Source: Paenirhodobacter populi (GTDB lineage Bacteria > Pseudomonadota > Alphaproteobacteria > Rhodobacterales > Rhodobacteraceae). From it: a stretch of DNA of 56,126 bases. The translations under genes were made by a program, and so were the position numbers. Positions 35,645 through 43,074 of the stretch are shown here, piece by piece (the first letter of the stretch is position 1; each line of letters begins with the position of its first letter). Below the pieces are notes generated by a model. It worked only from the letters and a program-made list of their open reading frames with translations, was not told the DNA's origin and did no database searches. Location of the stretch: contig NZ_SAUZ01000027.1 in the NCBI RefSeq assembly GCF_004022215.1, positions 1-56,126 of the forward strand, in the 5' to 3' direction.

Positions 35645-36267
35645 TTATGCCGGGCGAAGCTCTTCCACCGACAGCGTGGTTCCATCAGGGGCGATCTTGT
35701 AAACGATCGGAACGCCCGTCGGGATCTCGCGGTTGGTGATGGCTTCCCCGTCCAATTCTTCAAGCTTCATGATCAGGGCCCGAAGCGAATTGCCATGCGC
35801 AGCGATCAGCACGGTCTGTCCGGTGAGCAAAAGCGGGGCGACATTGCGCTCATACCACGGCAGGACGCGGTTGGCCGTATCTTTCAAACTCTCCCCGCCC
35901 GGTGGCGCGATGTCAAAGGAACGGCGCCAGATATGCACCTGATCATCGCCCCAGCGTTGCCGGGCGTCATCCTTGTTCAGGCCCGAGAGGTCGCCGTAAT
36001 CGCGTTCGTTGAGCTTTGATGAACGGGTAATCACCAGATCGGTAATGCCCATTTCCTGAAGTGCGAAATCCAGCGTGTGATAGGCGCGCTGGAGGGCCGA
36101 GGTGAACCACGCATCCGGGATTATGCCGTGTTCCCGCAGGGCCTTTCCGGCGCGACGCGCCTCTTCGATGCCCCGTTCGGTCAGGTCGGGGTTGGGATGT
36201 CGGTAAAGAGGTTCCGTGCGTTCCAGGCGCTCTGGCCATGTCGCAGCAGGATAAGGGCGCGGCTCAT
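35645..36267 (-). pseudogene. gpmA: 2,3-bisphosphoglycerate-dependent phosphoglycerate mutase, frameshifted
   Basis: The gene starts at ATG 36267 (AGAAGGA upstream) with MSRALILLRHGQSAWNARNL, the phospho-histidine RHG motif. After NLFT the frame ends in a stop within ten residues. One base over, the family sequence continues as NPDLTERGIEEARRAGKALR, through ERDYGDLSGLNKDDAR and LIAAHGNSLRALIMKLEEL, to a stop at 35645. A single base is missing near 36200. Otherwise full length and conserved, so the lesion is recent or a sequencing error. An accessory copy in this region would make its loss tolerable. Confidence 0.85.
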
Positions 36268-36318
36268 CGGAGGTTCCTTCTGTATCGCGGTGGCTATTCT
36301 GAAATTCATTAATGCAAC

Positions 36319-36359
36319 TGCAACGCAGTCGCAATAGATATGGGTGCAACGGGGTTGCA
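36319..36359. promoter_or_regulatory. Tandem TGCRA-N5-TYGCA operators ahead of the Fez-like operon
   Basis: Two sites: TGCAA-CGCAG-TCGCA at 36319-36333 and TGCAA-CGGGG-TTGCA at 36345-36359, between the divergent gpmA and HMA-protein genes. The same 5-5-5 architecture occurs before the Irr-like gene (42998) and between mur and sitA (49955, 49985). It resembles Fur/Mur-type boxes of alphaproteobacteria. Confidence 0.6.
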
Positions 36360-36434
36360 ACGTTCCCGGGGCGACCTGTATCAGTGCAGGATTCTGACTG
36401 TGACGGTAAACATGCTGATGGGAGGCGGGTTCGC

Positions 36435-36746
36435 ATGACGGATGAGGAATTGCTGGCGGGGTTGGCGGCATGCCGGATCGCGCATCACATTCCGGGACGG
36501 CTGCGGGTGAAACTGGGCGCAACGTCTTCGCAGGCCATGCCCGGGCTTGCCGAGGCGGCGGCGCTTCTGGATCGCCTGCGCGCCATTCAAGGTGTGAAGG
36601 CGGTAACGGTCAACAAGCTCGCCCGGTCATCGACGGTGGAATACGATCCCGCCATTCTTGCGCCCGAAGGTTGGGAAGATGTCATGCAGGGTAGGCAAAC
36701 CGGGGCGGCTGAAGAACTTCTGGCACGGTTTGGCAAGACCAGATAA
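36435..36746 (+). CDS. Small HMA-like domain protein of the Fez-like cluster
   Basis: A 103-residue soluble protein with a heavy-metal-associated (ferredoxin-like) fold of the HMA_2 type. AHHIPGRLRVKLG is followed by LLDRLRAIQGVKAVTVNKLA and TVEYDPAIL. The CxxC of classical HMA domains is absent; instead it has HxxPGRLR. The ATPase four genes downstream carries the same HxxPxRxR signature at its own N-terminus. It may deliver or sense the transported metal. It heads an operon of five genes with gaps or overlaps under 40 bp. Start ATG 36435; the frame opens at 36312. Confidence 0.7.
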   Translation: MTDEELLAGLAACRIAHHIPGRLRVKLGATSSQAMPGLAEAAALLDRLRAIQGVKAVTVNKLARSSTVEYDPAILAPEGWEDVMQGRQTGAAEELLARFGKTR

Positions 36747-36780
36747 GCATGATGGCAAAACTGGAAAGGACCAAGGGATC

Positions 36781-37116
36781 ATGAATCCGATCGTGACACT
36801 TGCGGCAGGCATCGTTCTTGGCGCGCTTGGAATCCGTTATGGACAGAAGCGTGGATCGCTCCGCGCGATCCGCCAGAGCGGAGAAACCGGAACGGCGCTG
36901 ATCCGGGGTGGACTGGACCGTGCTGGCGACCAGTTGCGTGGCGCGGCTGTTTCGGGCCTCGCCGTGGTCGAGAAGCAATCGGGTCAACTGCGGCAGCGAC
37001 TGGAGGGCGGCCCGGCAGAGCCTGTCCCGGAGCCGCCGAAAAAGGTGAGCCGCGCAAAGCGCAGCCCCCGCAAGACGCCCGCCGCGACCGCGGCGAAAGG
37101 GAAGGCCGATTCGTGA
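36781..37116 (+). CDS. Small membrane protein with basic C-terminal tail (Fez-like cluster)
   Basis: A 111-residue protein that I do not recognise by family. It has one glycine-rich hydrophobic helix at the N-terminus (VTLAAGIVLGALGIRYG), then an amphipathic section (GTALIRGGLDRAGDQLRGAA). The tail is rich in Pro, Lys, Arg and Ala. GXXXG-like spacing in the helix could promote packing in a crowded membrane, as in proteins of bacterial organelles. The tail is overlapped by the next gene (4 bp). Function inferred only from neighbours. Confidence 0.65.
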   Translation: MNPIVTLAAGIVLGALGIRYGQKRGSLRAIRQSGETGTALIRGGLDRAGDQLRGAAVSGLAVVEKQSGQLRQRLEGGPAEPVPEPPKKVSRAKRSPRKTPAATAAKGKADS

Positions 37117-37439
37117 AGCAGAAGCAGCGCAAGCGGGTCACGCAGGCGCAGGTCGCGCGGATGGCGTTCACGCGGGGGCTGGTCGCCACGGGTGTGCTGG
37201 CCTTTGCCGAAAGCGGTGGTGGGGCGCTGTCGCGGAGCGCTTTGCGCCGCGCGCTCAAGTCCGGCATCGCGGTCGCCAGCGGTACACTGGTGGCCGATTC
37301 CCTTGAGCGGGACGAACCCTTGAAAGCGGTGCTGGCGATCGCGGGCGGGATCGTTGGCGCTGCGGCAACCGACCGATTGCTGGCGGTGGCGGATCAGGAA
37401 CAGGAGCGAGTGAGAGATGGCAAAGAAGAAATCGGCTAA
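37113..37439 (+). CDS. Small glycine/alanine-rich membrane protein (Fez-like cluster)
   Basis: A 108-residue protein starting at GTG 37113, inside the previous stop codon. A basic N-terminus (MKQKQRKRVTQAQVARM) is followed by hydrophobic segments rich in Gly and Ala (GLVATGVLAFAESGGG; SGIAVASGTLVADSL; VLAIAGGIVGAAATDRLL). It ends in an acidic tail. No known family recognised. Size, composition and tight coupling suggest a structural membrane protein for the compartment associated with the ATPase. Confidence 0.65.
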   Translation: MKQKQRKRVTQAQVARMAFTRGLVATGVLAFAESGGGALSRSALRRALKSGIAVASGTLVADSLERDEPLKAVLAIAGGIVGAAATDRLLAVADQEQERVRDGKEEIG

Positions 37440-37728
37440 GAAGAAAAAGAACAACAAGATCCGTTACGTGGAAGCCGCCCCCCGGAAGGCGACGGTGCTG
37501 GATGGGCTCAAATCCGTTCTGCCGGAAACCGCGTCCGGGCAGCTCCTGCTGGGGGTGCTGATCGGAGGTGCGGTCACCTATGTGATGAGCGACGAAAAAC
37601 TGCGTGAGAAGATCATCCGTCAGGGTGTGCAGGCGTTCGGCAACGCAGCGGGCGCGCTGGCCGAGTTGAAGGAACAGATCGCCGACATCCAGGCGGAAGT
37701 CATGGCGGAGCAATCCGAAGAGGCATGA
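37417..37728 (+). CDS. Small single-pass protein with lysine-rich N-terminus and coiled coil (Fez-like cluster)
   Basis: A 103-residue protein with MAKKKSAKKKKNNKIRY at the N-terminus and one membrane helix (GQLLLGVLIGGAVTYVMS, about 41-58). A C-terminal helical, coiled-coil-like part follows (ALAELKEQIADIQAEVMAEQ). It resembles the YtxH/DUF5132 style of small proteins found beside unusual P1B-ATPases. It overlaps both neighbours (23 bp and 4 bp). Exact role unknown; the basic tail could bind nucleic acid, phosphate or polyphosphate (inference). Confidence 0.65.
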   Translation: MAKKKSAKKKKNNKIRYVEAAPRKATVLDGLKSVLPETASGQLLLGVLIGGAVTYVMSDEKLREKIIRQGVQAFGNAAGALAELKEQIADIQAEVMAEQSEEA

Positions 37729-39848
37729 CGCAGGATTTCTTGCTGTCGCGGGCGGAGGCGGTGCATTGCCTGCCCGCCCGCGTGCGGTTTCGGTGTGCCT
37801 TCCGCGATGCGGGGCAGGCGGATTGGTCGATGCTGACCGCGCTCGCCCTGGGGATCGACGGGGTCGAAAATGCGCGGGCCAGTGCGCATGCGCGCTCGCT
37901 CGTGCTCGGCTTCGATCCTGCCGTGACCGATCCCGCGCGGATTCGTGCGGAGCTGCTCTCCCTCGGGGCGCAGGCCGCGGCGGCGCGGGGGGATTCAGCG
38001 CCGGCCCATGCCGCCCGCAATGCGCTGCTCACCAGTGCGGTGGTCCTGTTCGGGATCGGCTGGTTGCCGAGGGCCTTGCAGTTCGGGATTTCAGCGGTCG
38101 CCGCCTCTTCGCTGTTTCGCGAGGCGGGCGAGGATCTGGCGCACGAAGGGATCACCTCGCGGGTGCTTGAGGGGCTTGCGGTGGCGATCTCGCTGACGCG
38201 GGGGGATTACGCCGTGGCGAATACCACGGGGTTCCTGCTGTCTCTTGGGGAATATCTGAGCGAAACGACGGCAAGACGTTCCGACATGCTGCTGCGCGAA
38301 TTGCTGCGCCCGGCCCATCCTTCGGTCTGGGTGATGCAGGACGGGCAGGAGGTCGAGATCCCCGCCGACGAGGTGGTCATCGGCGATACGGTGATCGTGG
38401 CCGCGGGGTCGGTTCTGCCGGTCGACGGGCGCGTGCTGTCCGGTCTGGCCAGTGTCAACGAGGCGGCCCTGACCGGTGAAGCCACTCTGGTCGAAAAGAA
38501 GCGCGGGGCCAAGGTGCTTTCCGGCGCTCTGGTTCAGGAAGGCCGGATCGCGGTCTATGCCGAAAGTGTCGGCGCCGGCACGGTGGCGGCGCGGATCGCG
38601 GAATATGTCGAGCGGTCGTTGGCCGCGAAGGGGCGGATGCAGCTGGATTCGGCGCAGCTTGCCGATCAGCTGGTGCCGACGATCCTGCGGGTGGCGACGG
38701 CCTCTTTCCTGATCTCGGGCGACTGGCGGCGCCCGGCCTCGGTCCTGCAGGCAGATTATTCCTGCGCGCTGAAACTTGCGACACCGATCGCCTTCCGGTC
38801 TGCGATGTACGGGGCCGGGCAATCGGGCATCCTCATCAAAGGCGCGGACGCGCTGGAGCGTCTTGCGGAAGCGGATACCTACGTCTTTGACAAGACCGGA
38901 ACCCTGACCACCGGTGTTCTTGAGGTCACCGACGCGATTGCCTTCGACGCCGATTTCAGTCCTGAGGATCTGATCTGCCTCGCCGCATCGGTCGAGGAAC
39001 ATTACGCCTTCCACCCGCTGGCGATGGCCGTGGTGGAGGCCGCCCGCGCCACCGGGCACAACAAGCATTTCGACCATCAGGAAGTCGAGTTCATCGTGGC
39101 GCATGGCGTTGCGAGCAGCATTGACGGAAAGCGGATCGTCGTCGGTTCCCGGCATTTCGTCGAGGACGATGAGGGGATTGATTGCAGCGCCCATCGGGGC
39201 ATGATCGATCACCTGTTCGATGAAGGGAAAACCGTACTTTTCGTGGGATTCGGTGGCCGCCTTCTGGGGATCATCGGGCTGGAGGATACGCTGCGCCCCT
39301 CGGCTGCGGCAAGCATCGCGCGGCTTCGGGAACTGGGCGGCAAGCGGATTCTGATGCTGACCGGGGACCGTGAGGATCGCGCGCAGGAAATCGCCGCTGA
39401 GCTCGGGTTGGACGGCTACCATGCCGATCTGCTGCCCGAGGACAAGGCGCGCATCATCGAGGAGCTTGGCAGGTCCGGCGCGCGCATCGCCTTTGTCGGC
39501 GACGGGATCAACGATGCGCCGGCGCTGGCGCGGGCCTATGTCGGGATCGCGATGAACCGCGGCGCCGATATCGCCCGGCTGACAGCAGATATCGTGCTTC
39601 TGGAAGATGACATCGCAGGGATCACCGATGCGGTCGAGATCGCCCGCGAGGTGATGGATGTCATTCGTGTCAGCTTCCGCCTGACCATCGGGTTGAACAC
39701 CACCATTCTTGCCGGTGCCGCACTGGGTCTGCTGTCGCCGCTGGCGACCTCGGTCCTGCACAACGGCAGCACCATCGCCATTCTGCTCAATGTCCTGCGC
39801 CGGCATATCGGTCCGGCGCAAAGGCCCGTATTGGCCCCTGTGGGCTGA
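37725..39848 (+). CDS. P1B-type metal ATPase without CPC motif (FezB-like, probable iron)
   Basis: A 707-residue P-type ATPase. Order: degenerate HMA-like domain (about 8-85, HCLPARVRFR, no CxxC), membrane helices, actuator TGEA (about 250), transport helix with SCALKLATP (C347) in place of CPC, phosphorylation site DKTGT (D389), LTGDRED, and GDGINDAPAL (near 590). The last helix pair has HNGSTIAILLN. The lack of CPC and the HNxST pattern separate it from Cu, Zn and Cd pumps. It fits the P1B-6-like group that loads iron into ferrosomes. The ion is inferred, not shown. It is the last gene of the five-gene operon. Confidence 0.8.
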   Translation: MTQDFLLSRAEAVHCLPARVRFRCAFRDAGQADWSMLTALALGIDGVENARASAHARSLVLGFDPAVTDPARIRAELLSLGAQAAAARGDSAPAHAARNALLTSAVVLFGIGWLPRALQFGISAVAASSLFREAGEDLAHEGITSRVLEGLAVAISLTRGDYAVANTTGFLLSLGEYLSETTARRSDMLLRELLRPAHPSVWVMQDGQEVEIPADEVVIGDTVIVAAGSVLPVDGRVLSGLASVNEAALTGEATLVEKKRGAKVLSGALVQEGRIAVYAESVGAGTVAARIAEYVERSLAAKGRMQLDSAQLADQLVPTILRVATASFLISGDWRRPASVLQADYSCALKLATPIAFRSAMYGAGQSGILIKGADALERLAEADTYVFDKTGTLTTGVLEVTDAIAFDADFSPEDLICLAASVEEHYAFHPLAMAVVEAARATGHNKHFDHQEVEFIVAHGVASSIDGKRIVVGSRHFVEDDEGIDCSAHRGMIDHLFDEGKTVLFVGFGGRLLGIIGLEDTLRPSAAASIARLRELGGKRILMLTGDREDRAQEIAAELGLDGYHADLLPEDKARIIEELGRSGARIAFVGDGINDAPALARAYVGIAMNRGADIARLTADIVLLEDDIAGITDAVEIAREVMDVIRVSFRLTIGLNTTILAGAALGLLSPLATSVLHNGSTIAILLNVLRRHIGPAQRPVLAPVG

Positions 39849-39855
39849 CCCGTCG

Positions 39856-39895
39856 CCGGGGGCGCAGGGCGGGATCCGCCTCTTGCGCCCCCCGG
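39856..39895. terminator. GC-rich bidirectional hairpin between ATPase and ahpC
   Basis: CCGGGGGCGCA pairs with TGCGCCCCCCGG, enclosing an inner GGCGG-ATC-CCGCC-like stem. It lies between two convergent genes (stops at 39848 and 39903). There is no T-tract on the plus side, so termination by a purely intrinsic mechanism is uncertain. Confidence 0.5.
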
Positions 39896-39902
39896 CCCGC
39901 CG

Positions 39903-40466
39903 TCAGATCTTGCCGACCAGATCGAACGAAGGTGCTAGGGTCTTTTCCCCTTCCCGCCATTTGGCCGGGCATACCTCGCCGGGGTGATTGCGAACATATT
40001 GCGCGGCCTTGATCTTGCGCAGAAGATCGGCGGCATCGCGGCCGACGCCCTCTGCCGTGATCTCCAGCGCCTGGATCACGCCATCGGGATCGACGATGAA
40101 AGTGGCGCGATCCGCGAGGCCCTGCTCTTCGCGCATGGCGTCGAAGTTGCGGGTGACGGTCCCCACCGGATCGCCAATCATCGTATATCTGATCTTGCCG
40201 ATCGTATCGGAGCTGTCATGCCATGCCTTGTGGGTGAAATGCGTGTCGGTCGAGACCGAGAACACCTCGACGCCAAGGCTCTGAAGTTCCGCATAATTGT
40301 CGGTGATATCGCCAAGCTCGGTCGGACAGACGAAGGTGAAGTCCGCCGGATAGAAGAAGAACACCCCCCATTTCCCCAGGACATCGGCCTCGGTCACGGT
40401 TATGAATTTGCCGTCCTTGTAGGCCTGGGATTTGAAGGGGCGGATTTTCGTATTGATCAATGCCAT
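39903..40466 (-). CDS. ahpC: Alkyl hydroperoxide reductase subunit C (2-Cys peroxiredoxin)
   Basis: A 187-residue typical 2-Cys peroxiredoxin. The peroxidatic Cys is C47 (FTFVCPTEL) and the resolving Cys is C166 (GEVCPAKW), both conserved, with the C-terminal extension of AhpC-type enzymes. It reduces H2O2 and organic peroxides, normally using AhpF, which is absent here. Start ATG 40466; the open frame further upstream is not coding-like. It lies last in a minus-strand group of redox and iron-regulator genes, next to a probable iron store, where peroxide control would limit Fenton chemistry. Confidence 0.92.
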   Translation of the reverse strand: MALINTKIRPFKSQAYKDGKFITVTEADVLGKWGVFFFYPADFTFVCPTELGDITDNYAELQSLGVEVFSVSTDTHFTHKAWHDSSDTIGKIRYTMIGDPVGTVTRNFDAMREEQGLADRATFIVDPDGVIQALEITAEGVGRDAADLLRKIKAAQYVRNHPGEVCPAKWREGEKTLAPSFDLVGKI

Positions 40467-40561
40467 ATCGACTCTCTGGTTCTGGTGAAGATCGGCGGGC
40501 CGGAGCTTTCGGAGAAGAAGGCACCGGCCCGGTGGAGGTATGGGCGTGGATGCGCCCCGCC

Positions 40562-40795
40562 TCAGGGACTTTCGCGTTCCCAGATCCGTGTCACGCCGAT
40601 CTTTTCGGCGGGACGGATCAATCCTTCCTGCGCCATGCGGCGCAGAAGATGCAGGGTGCCGGTTCGGCTCATGCCCAGCCGATCCTGCAATTCCGTCTGG
40701 GTTCTCGGACGGCAAAGCTGATCGAGGACGAGCTGGCGTCTGGCGCCGGCCCCGGCATTGCGACGGCCAAGAATTTCCGGGGTCTTTCTGTACAT
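40562..40795 (-). CDS. Small winged-helix DNA-binding protein
   Basis: A 77-residue protein with a single winged [23 protein letters not shown], then [20 protein letters not shown] and a wing near VTRIWE. It resembles the DNA-binding half of MarR/ArsR-type regulators but has no metal-binding cysteines. Start ATG 40795 behind GGAG; a longer frame reaches 40885 and would overlap the PNPOx-like gene. Likely a local regulator of ahpC, 95 bp downstream. Its effector is unknown. Confidence 0.6.
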   Translation of the reverse strand: MYRKTPEILGRRNAGAGARRQLVLDQLCRPRTQTELQDRLGMSRTGTLHLLRRMAQEGLIRPAEKIGVTRIWERESP

Positions 40796-40847
40796 TGTCG
40801 TCTCCGCCCGACGCCCGCCCGGCGGGGCCGGTTCAGTGTCGCGCGTT

Positions 40848-41261
40848 TCATGCTGCGCCCAGTTCGTCCATCTTCTTCCCCGCATCCGGGCCGGAACGCA
40901 GTGAAAATATCTCGTCGATGTGGACGAGGATCGCGAATTTCGGCGTCTTCATGCCGTTCTTTCCCGCGAATTCAACGGCATTGTCGAAAGGCGCGCCTTT
41001 GTCGAAGATCTCCGGTGTGCCGAGAAAGCGATAGCCGTCAAGCTTTTCACCGTCGATGACGGCGACCGCGATCCTTGATCCGTTGCGCAGATTGGCCAGC
41101 GTCTGGCCGCCGGTATTTTCGTTGAAGATCAGGGTATGGTCGTCATAGACACGCAGGCTGCGCTTGGGTCCGAGGTTGGGAATCCCGCCCTCGGTGACTG
41201 TCGCCTGGATCGGCGTCTGGGTCGCCAGCATGTCTTTCATCGCATCGGTAAGGGTCTTCAT
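40848..41261 (-). CDS. Pyridoxamine 5'-phosphate oxidase-like (split-barrel) protein
   Basis: A 137-residue split beta-barrel protein: QATVTEGGIPNLGPKRSLRV, TLIFNENTGGQTLANLRNGS and AVAVIDGEKLDGYRFLG are typical of small FMN- or F420-type PNPOx-fold proteins in which Asn/Gly-rich loops hold the flavin phosphate. It is not a true PdxH. A reductase or cofactor-binding stress protein is likely. ATG 41261 has AGAAGGA upstream. It stands between the CGHC-tailed protein and the winged-helix gene on the same strand. Confidence 0.75.
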   Translation of the reverse strand: MKTLTDAMKDMLATQTPIQATVTEGGIPNLGPKRSLRVYDDHTLIFNENTGGQTLANLRNGSRIAVAVIDGEKLDGYRFLGTPEIFDKGAPFDNAVEFAGKNGMKTPKFAILVHIDEIFSLRSGPDAGKKMDELGAA

Positions 41262-41323
41262 GGTCCTTCTTTCTTTCTGGTGGATAGCGCCGCCCTCCGG
41301 TTCACGCCGGGCGGCAGGCGGGT

Positions 41324-41878
41324 TCAGTTGGTAAGGCGGCAATGGCCACAGCGTCGCGGGTCATCCGCCTGTCCGACATGGGCGGCGGCATGGCTGACGG
41401 CGGCAACGGCTTCGCGCAGTCTGTCGGTATAATGCTCGATCGACGGTTCCGGCTCGAACTGTTGCGCCAGATGTCCGGCCAGCTCTGAGAGGGTGTATTT
41501 CAGATGCTGGACGCAGGCGATCCGCAACTCGATGGGCGTCGAGGGCTGCCGCGCCGCGTTGATCAGCCTGTCGAAAGCAAGGATCAGAAGACGGCGGCAT
41601 TCCGGCTCGTTTCCGTCCTGCGCCGCGAGTTGTGCGAGATTGTGGCAGGCGATATTCATGATAGCGGGCAAGGGAACGGCGGTATCCTTGGGGTTCCGCG
41701 TCTCGAAGAGCCGCTCGGCTTCCTCGACCGCGCGGGTATAGAGTCTCCGGGCCGGTTCCACCGCGCCATCCTTGAAGGCCTGATTGGCTGCCGAGGTCAG
41801 TTCCAGCCAGCGATGGTCACGCAGGATCGGGATGGCCGTGACGGGAGAGAGGTCTTCGGGCAGGGCGCGGGTGTTCAT
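41324..41878 (-). CDS. Helical hypothetical protein with C-terminal CGHC motif
   Basis: A 184-residue protein, all-helical by inspection. A TPR-like repeat region lies at about 20-120 (ANQAFKDGAVEPARRLYTRA; IACHNLAQLAAQDGNEPECR), and the protein ends RRCGHCRLTN. The terminal CGHC could bind iron or act as a thiol redox pair. No family name recognised. ATG 41878 has GGAG upstream; a start at 41908 is less likely. It lies 164 bp after the first Irr-like gene, in the same direction. Confidence 0.6.
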   Translation of the reverse strand: MNTRALPEDLSPVTAIPILRDHRWLELTSAANQAFKDGAVEPARRLYTRAVEEAERLFETRNPKDTAVPLPAIMNIACHNLAQLAAQDGNEPECRRLLILAFDRLINAARQPSTPIELRIACVQHLKYTLSELAGHLAQQFEPEPSIEHYTDRLREAVAAVSHAAAHVGQADDPRRCGHCRLTN

Positions 41879-42042
41879 AGGGGCTCCGATATCTCTTGTT
41901 GTGGGCATGACGAGACCATGGCGTGGGTTGCACGCATCATTGTCAGGCGGGAATGGAGGGGCGTTTCTCAGTCGCCCATGCGGTCTGGTTTAGCCGGGCG
42001 GTGGGGCATGTTCCGGTTCAGCGGACACGAAGGGCCGATGGG

Positions 42043-42504
42043 TCATCCGGTCTCTCCTTGGTGTTGCGGGGGAGCTGGCTCAAGACGGATCACGACGTCG
42101 ATATTGGCGATCCGGTAGCCTTGCGGTGGAACCGGCAGGCGTGCGAAGCCGATTTCATCGGGCGGGATGTCGATCATCCGATTGTCTGCCTCGATATGGA
42201 AATGGTGGTGATCCCCGGTGCCGATGTCGAACTGCGCCGCGCCGCCTACGGTGGCGAGCCGCCGGATAAGGCCATGCGCCGCGAAGTCGCTGAGCGTATT
42301 GTAGACGGTCGCAAGCGACAGACGTTGCCCGGTCTCCATCGCGGCGGCGAAAATCTCGTCAGCGGTGAAGTGATGATAGCTCTTGCCGAACAGGATATCG
42401 GCGATGGCCTTGCGCGAGCGGGTGACGCGCAGTCCCGCGGCCTCCAGCAGGTGAACGCCCTTTGTCTTGGGGGCGTTGCGCTCGATCGTGGCTTCCTGAA
42501 ACAT
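42043..42504 (-). CDS. irr: Irr-like Fur-family regulator
   Basis: About 154 residues from ATG 42504 (an earlier ATG at 42582 is possible). Fur fold: LLEAAGLRVTRSRKAIADIL, recognition helix LSLATVYNTLSDFAAHGLI, then FDIGTGDHHHFHIEADNRMI with the HHH motif that binds haem in Irr, and IANIDVVIRLE at the end. Irr controls haem and iron genes of alphaproteobacteria according to haem status. The cysteine pairs of Zn-type Fur are missing. It lies directly downstream of a second Irr-like gene; the order and lack of spacing indicate one transcript. Confidence 0.82.
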   Translation of the reverse strand: MFQEATIERNAPKTKGVHLLEAAGLRVTRSRKAIADILFGKSYHHFTADEIFAAAMETGQRLSLATVYNTLSDFAAHGLIRRLATVGGAAQFDIGTGDHHHFHIEADNRMIDIPPDEIGFARLPVPPQGYRIANIDVVIRLEPAPPQHQGETG

Positions 42505-42532
42505 GGGGGTTGGCTTGTCGCTGGGGGTGTCG

Positions 42533-42982
42533 TCATGAGGAATGGAAGGGCGTGTCTTCACGCCGGATGCGGCACAGGACATCGACGCTGGAAAGCCTGT
42601 AACCCTCGGGCGGCGTCGGGAGCGCGGGGAGTCTGCTCATGTCCGGCGGAATATCAAGCAGGCGGTCTTCTTTCTCCACGTAGAAGTGGTGATGATCCCC
42701 GCCCAGCAACTCGTAACAGGAGGTATTGCCGTAAACCGGTACCCGACGCAGGAGCCGGCTTGCGCGAAAGTTTTTGAGGCTGCCGCGGATGCAGCTCAGC
42801 GGTCCCGGCGCGCCGCGCCTGCGCATCTCGTCATAAAGGCCCCCGGCTGATACATGACGAGGCGGTTGGCCATACAGGATGTCGATGATCGCCAGACGAT
42901 GCCGGGTGACGCGCATTCTGGCTGTGGCCAGAATGCGACGGGCTTCTTCCGCGGGGATTCGGCCGTTTGGATTCAGCGTCAT
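42533..42982 (-). CDS. Second Irr-like regulator with altered recognition helix
   Basis: A 149-residue paralogue of the neighbour, with ATARMRVTRHRLAIIDILYG, GDHHHFYVEKEDRLLDIPPD and LSSVDVLCRIRRE, including the HHH haem motif. The usual recognition helix SLATVYNTL is replaced by GPLSCIRGSLKNFRAS, so DNA specificity may differ or be weakened. Start ATG 42982 behind a strong AGGAGG. A TTGCGA-N5-TCGCAA operator lies 16 bp upstream (42998-43014). Probably autoregulated or under another Fur-family protein. Confidence 0.78.
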   Translation of the reverse strand: MTLNPNGRIPAEEARRILATARMRVTRHRLAIIDILYGQPPRHVSAGGLYDEMRRRGAPGPLSCIRGSLKNFRASRLLRRVPVYGNTSCYELLGGDHHHFYVEKEDRLLDIPPDMSRLPALPTPPEGYRLSSVDVLCRIRREDTPFHSS

Positions 42983-42997
42983 CGCCTGCCTCCTGTA

Positions 42998-43014
42998 TTG
43001 CGATCTACTCGCAA
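42998..43014. promoter_or_regulatory. TTGCGA-N5-TCGCAA operator before the second Irr-like gene
   Basis: Perfect 6 bp inverted repeat with a 5 bp spacer, 16 bp upstream of the start codon. It matches the operator core found in the Fez-like and mur/sit promoters. A further AT-rich stretch with ATTATCGCGAATGATAAT lies just upstream (about 43052-43069) and could be the promoter or a Fur-type box. Confidence 0.65.
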
Positions 43015-43074
43015 CAAAATGACAGCGCGACAGCGCGAGGTCAAGCATTATCGCGAATGATAATCAGTAGCATT

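Noticed and set aside
39856-39895. Hairpin as a classical intrinsic terminator
   Set aside because: No T-run follows on either strand within a few bases, so I list it only as terminator-like.
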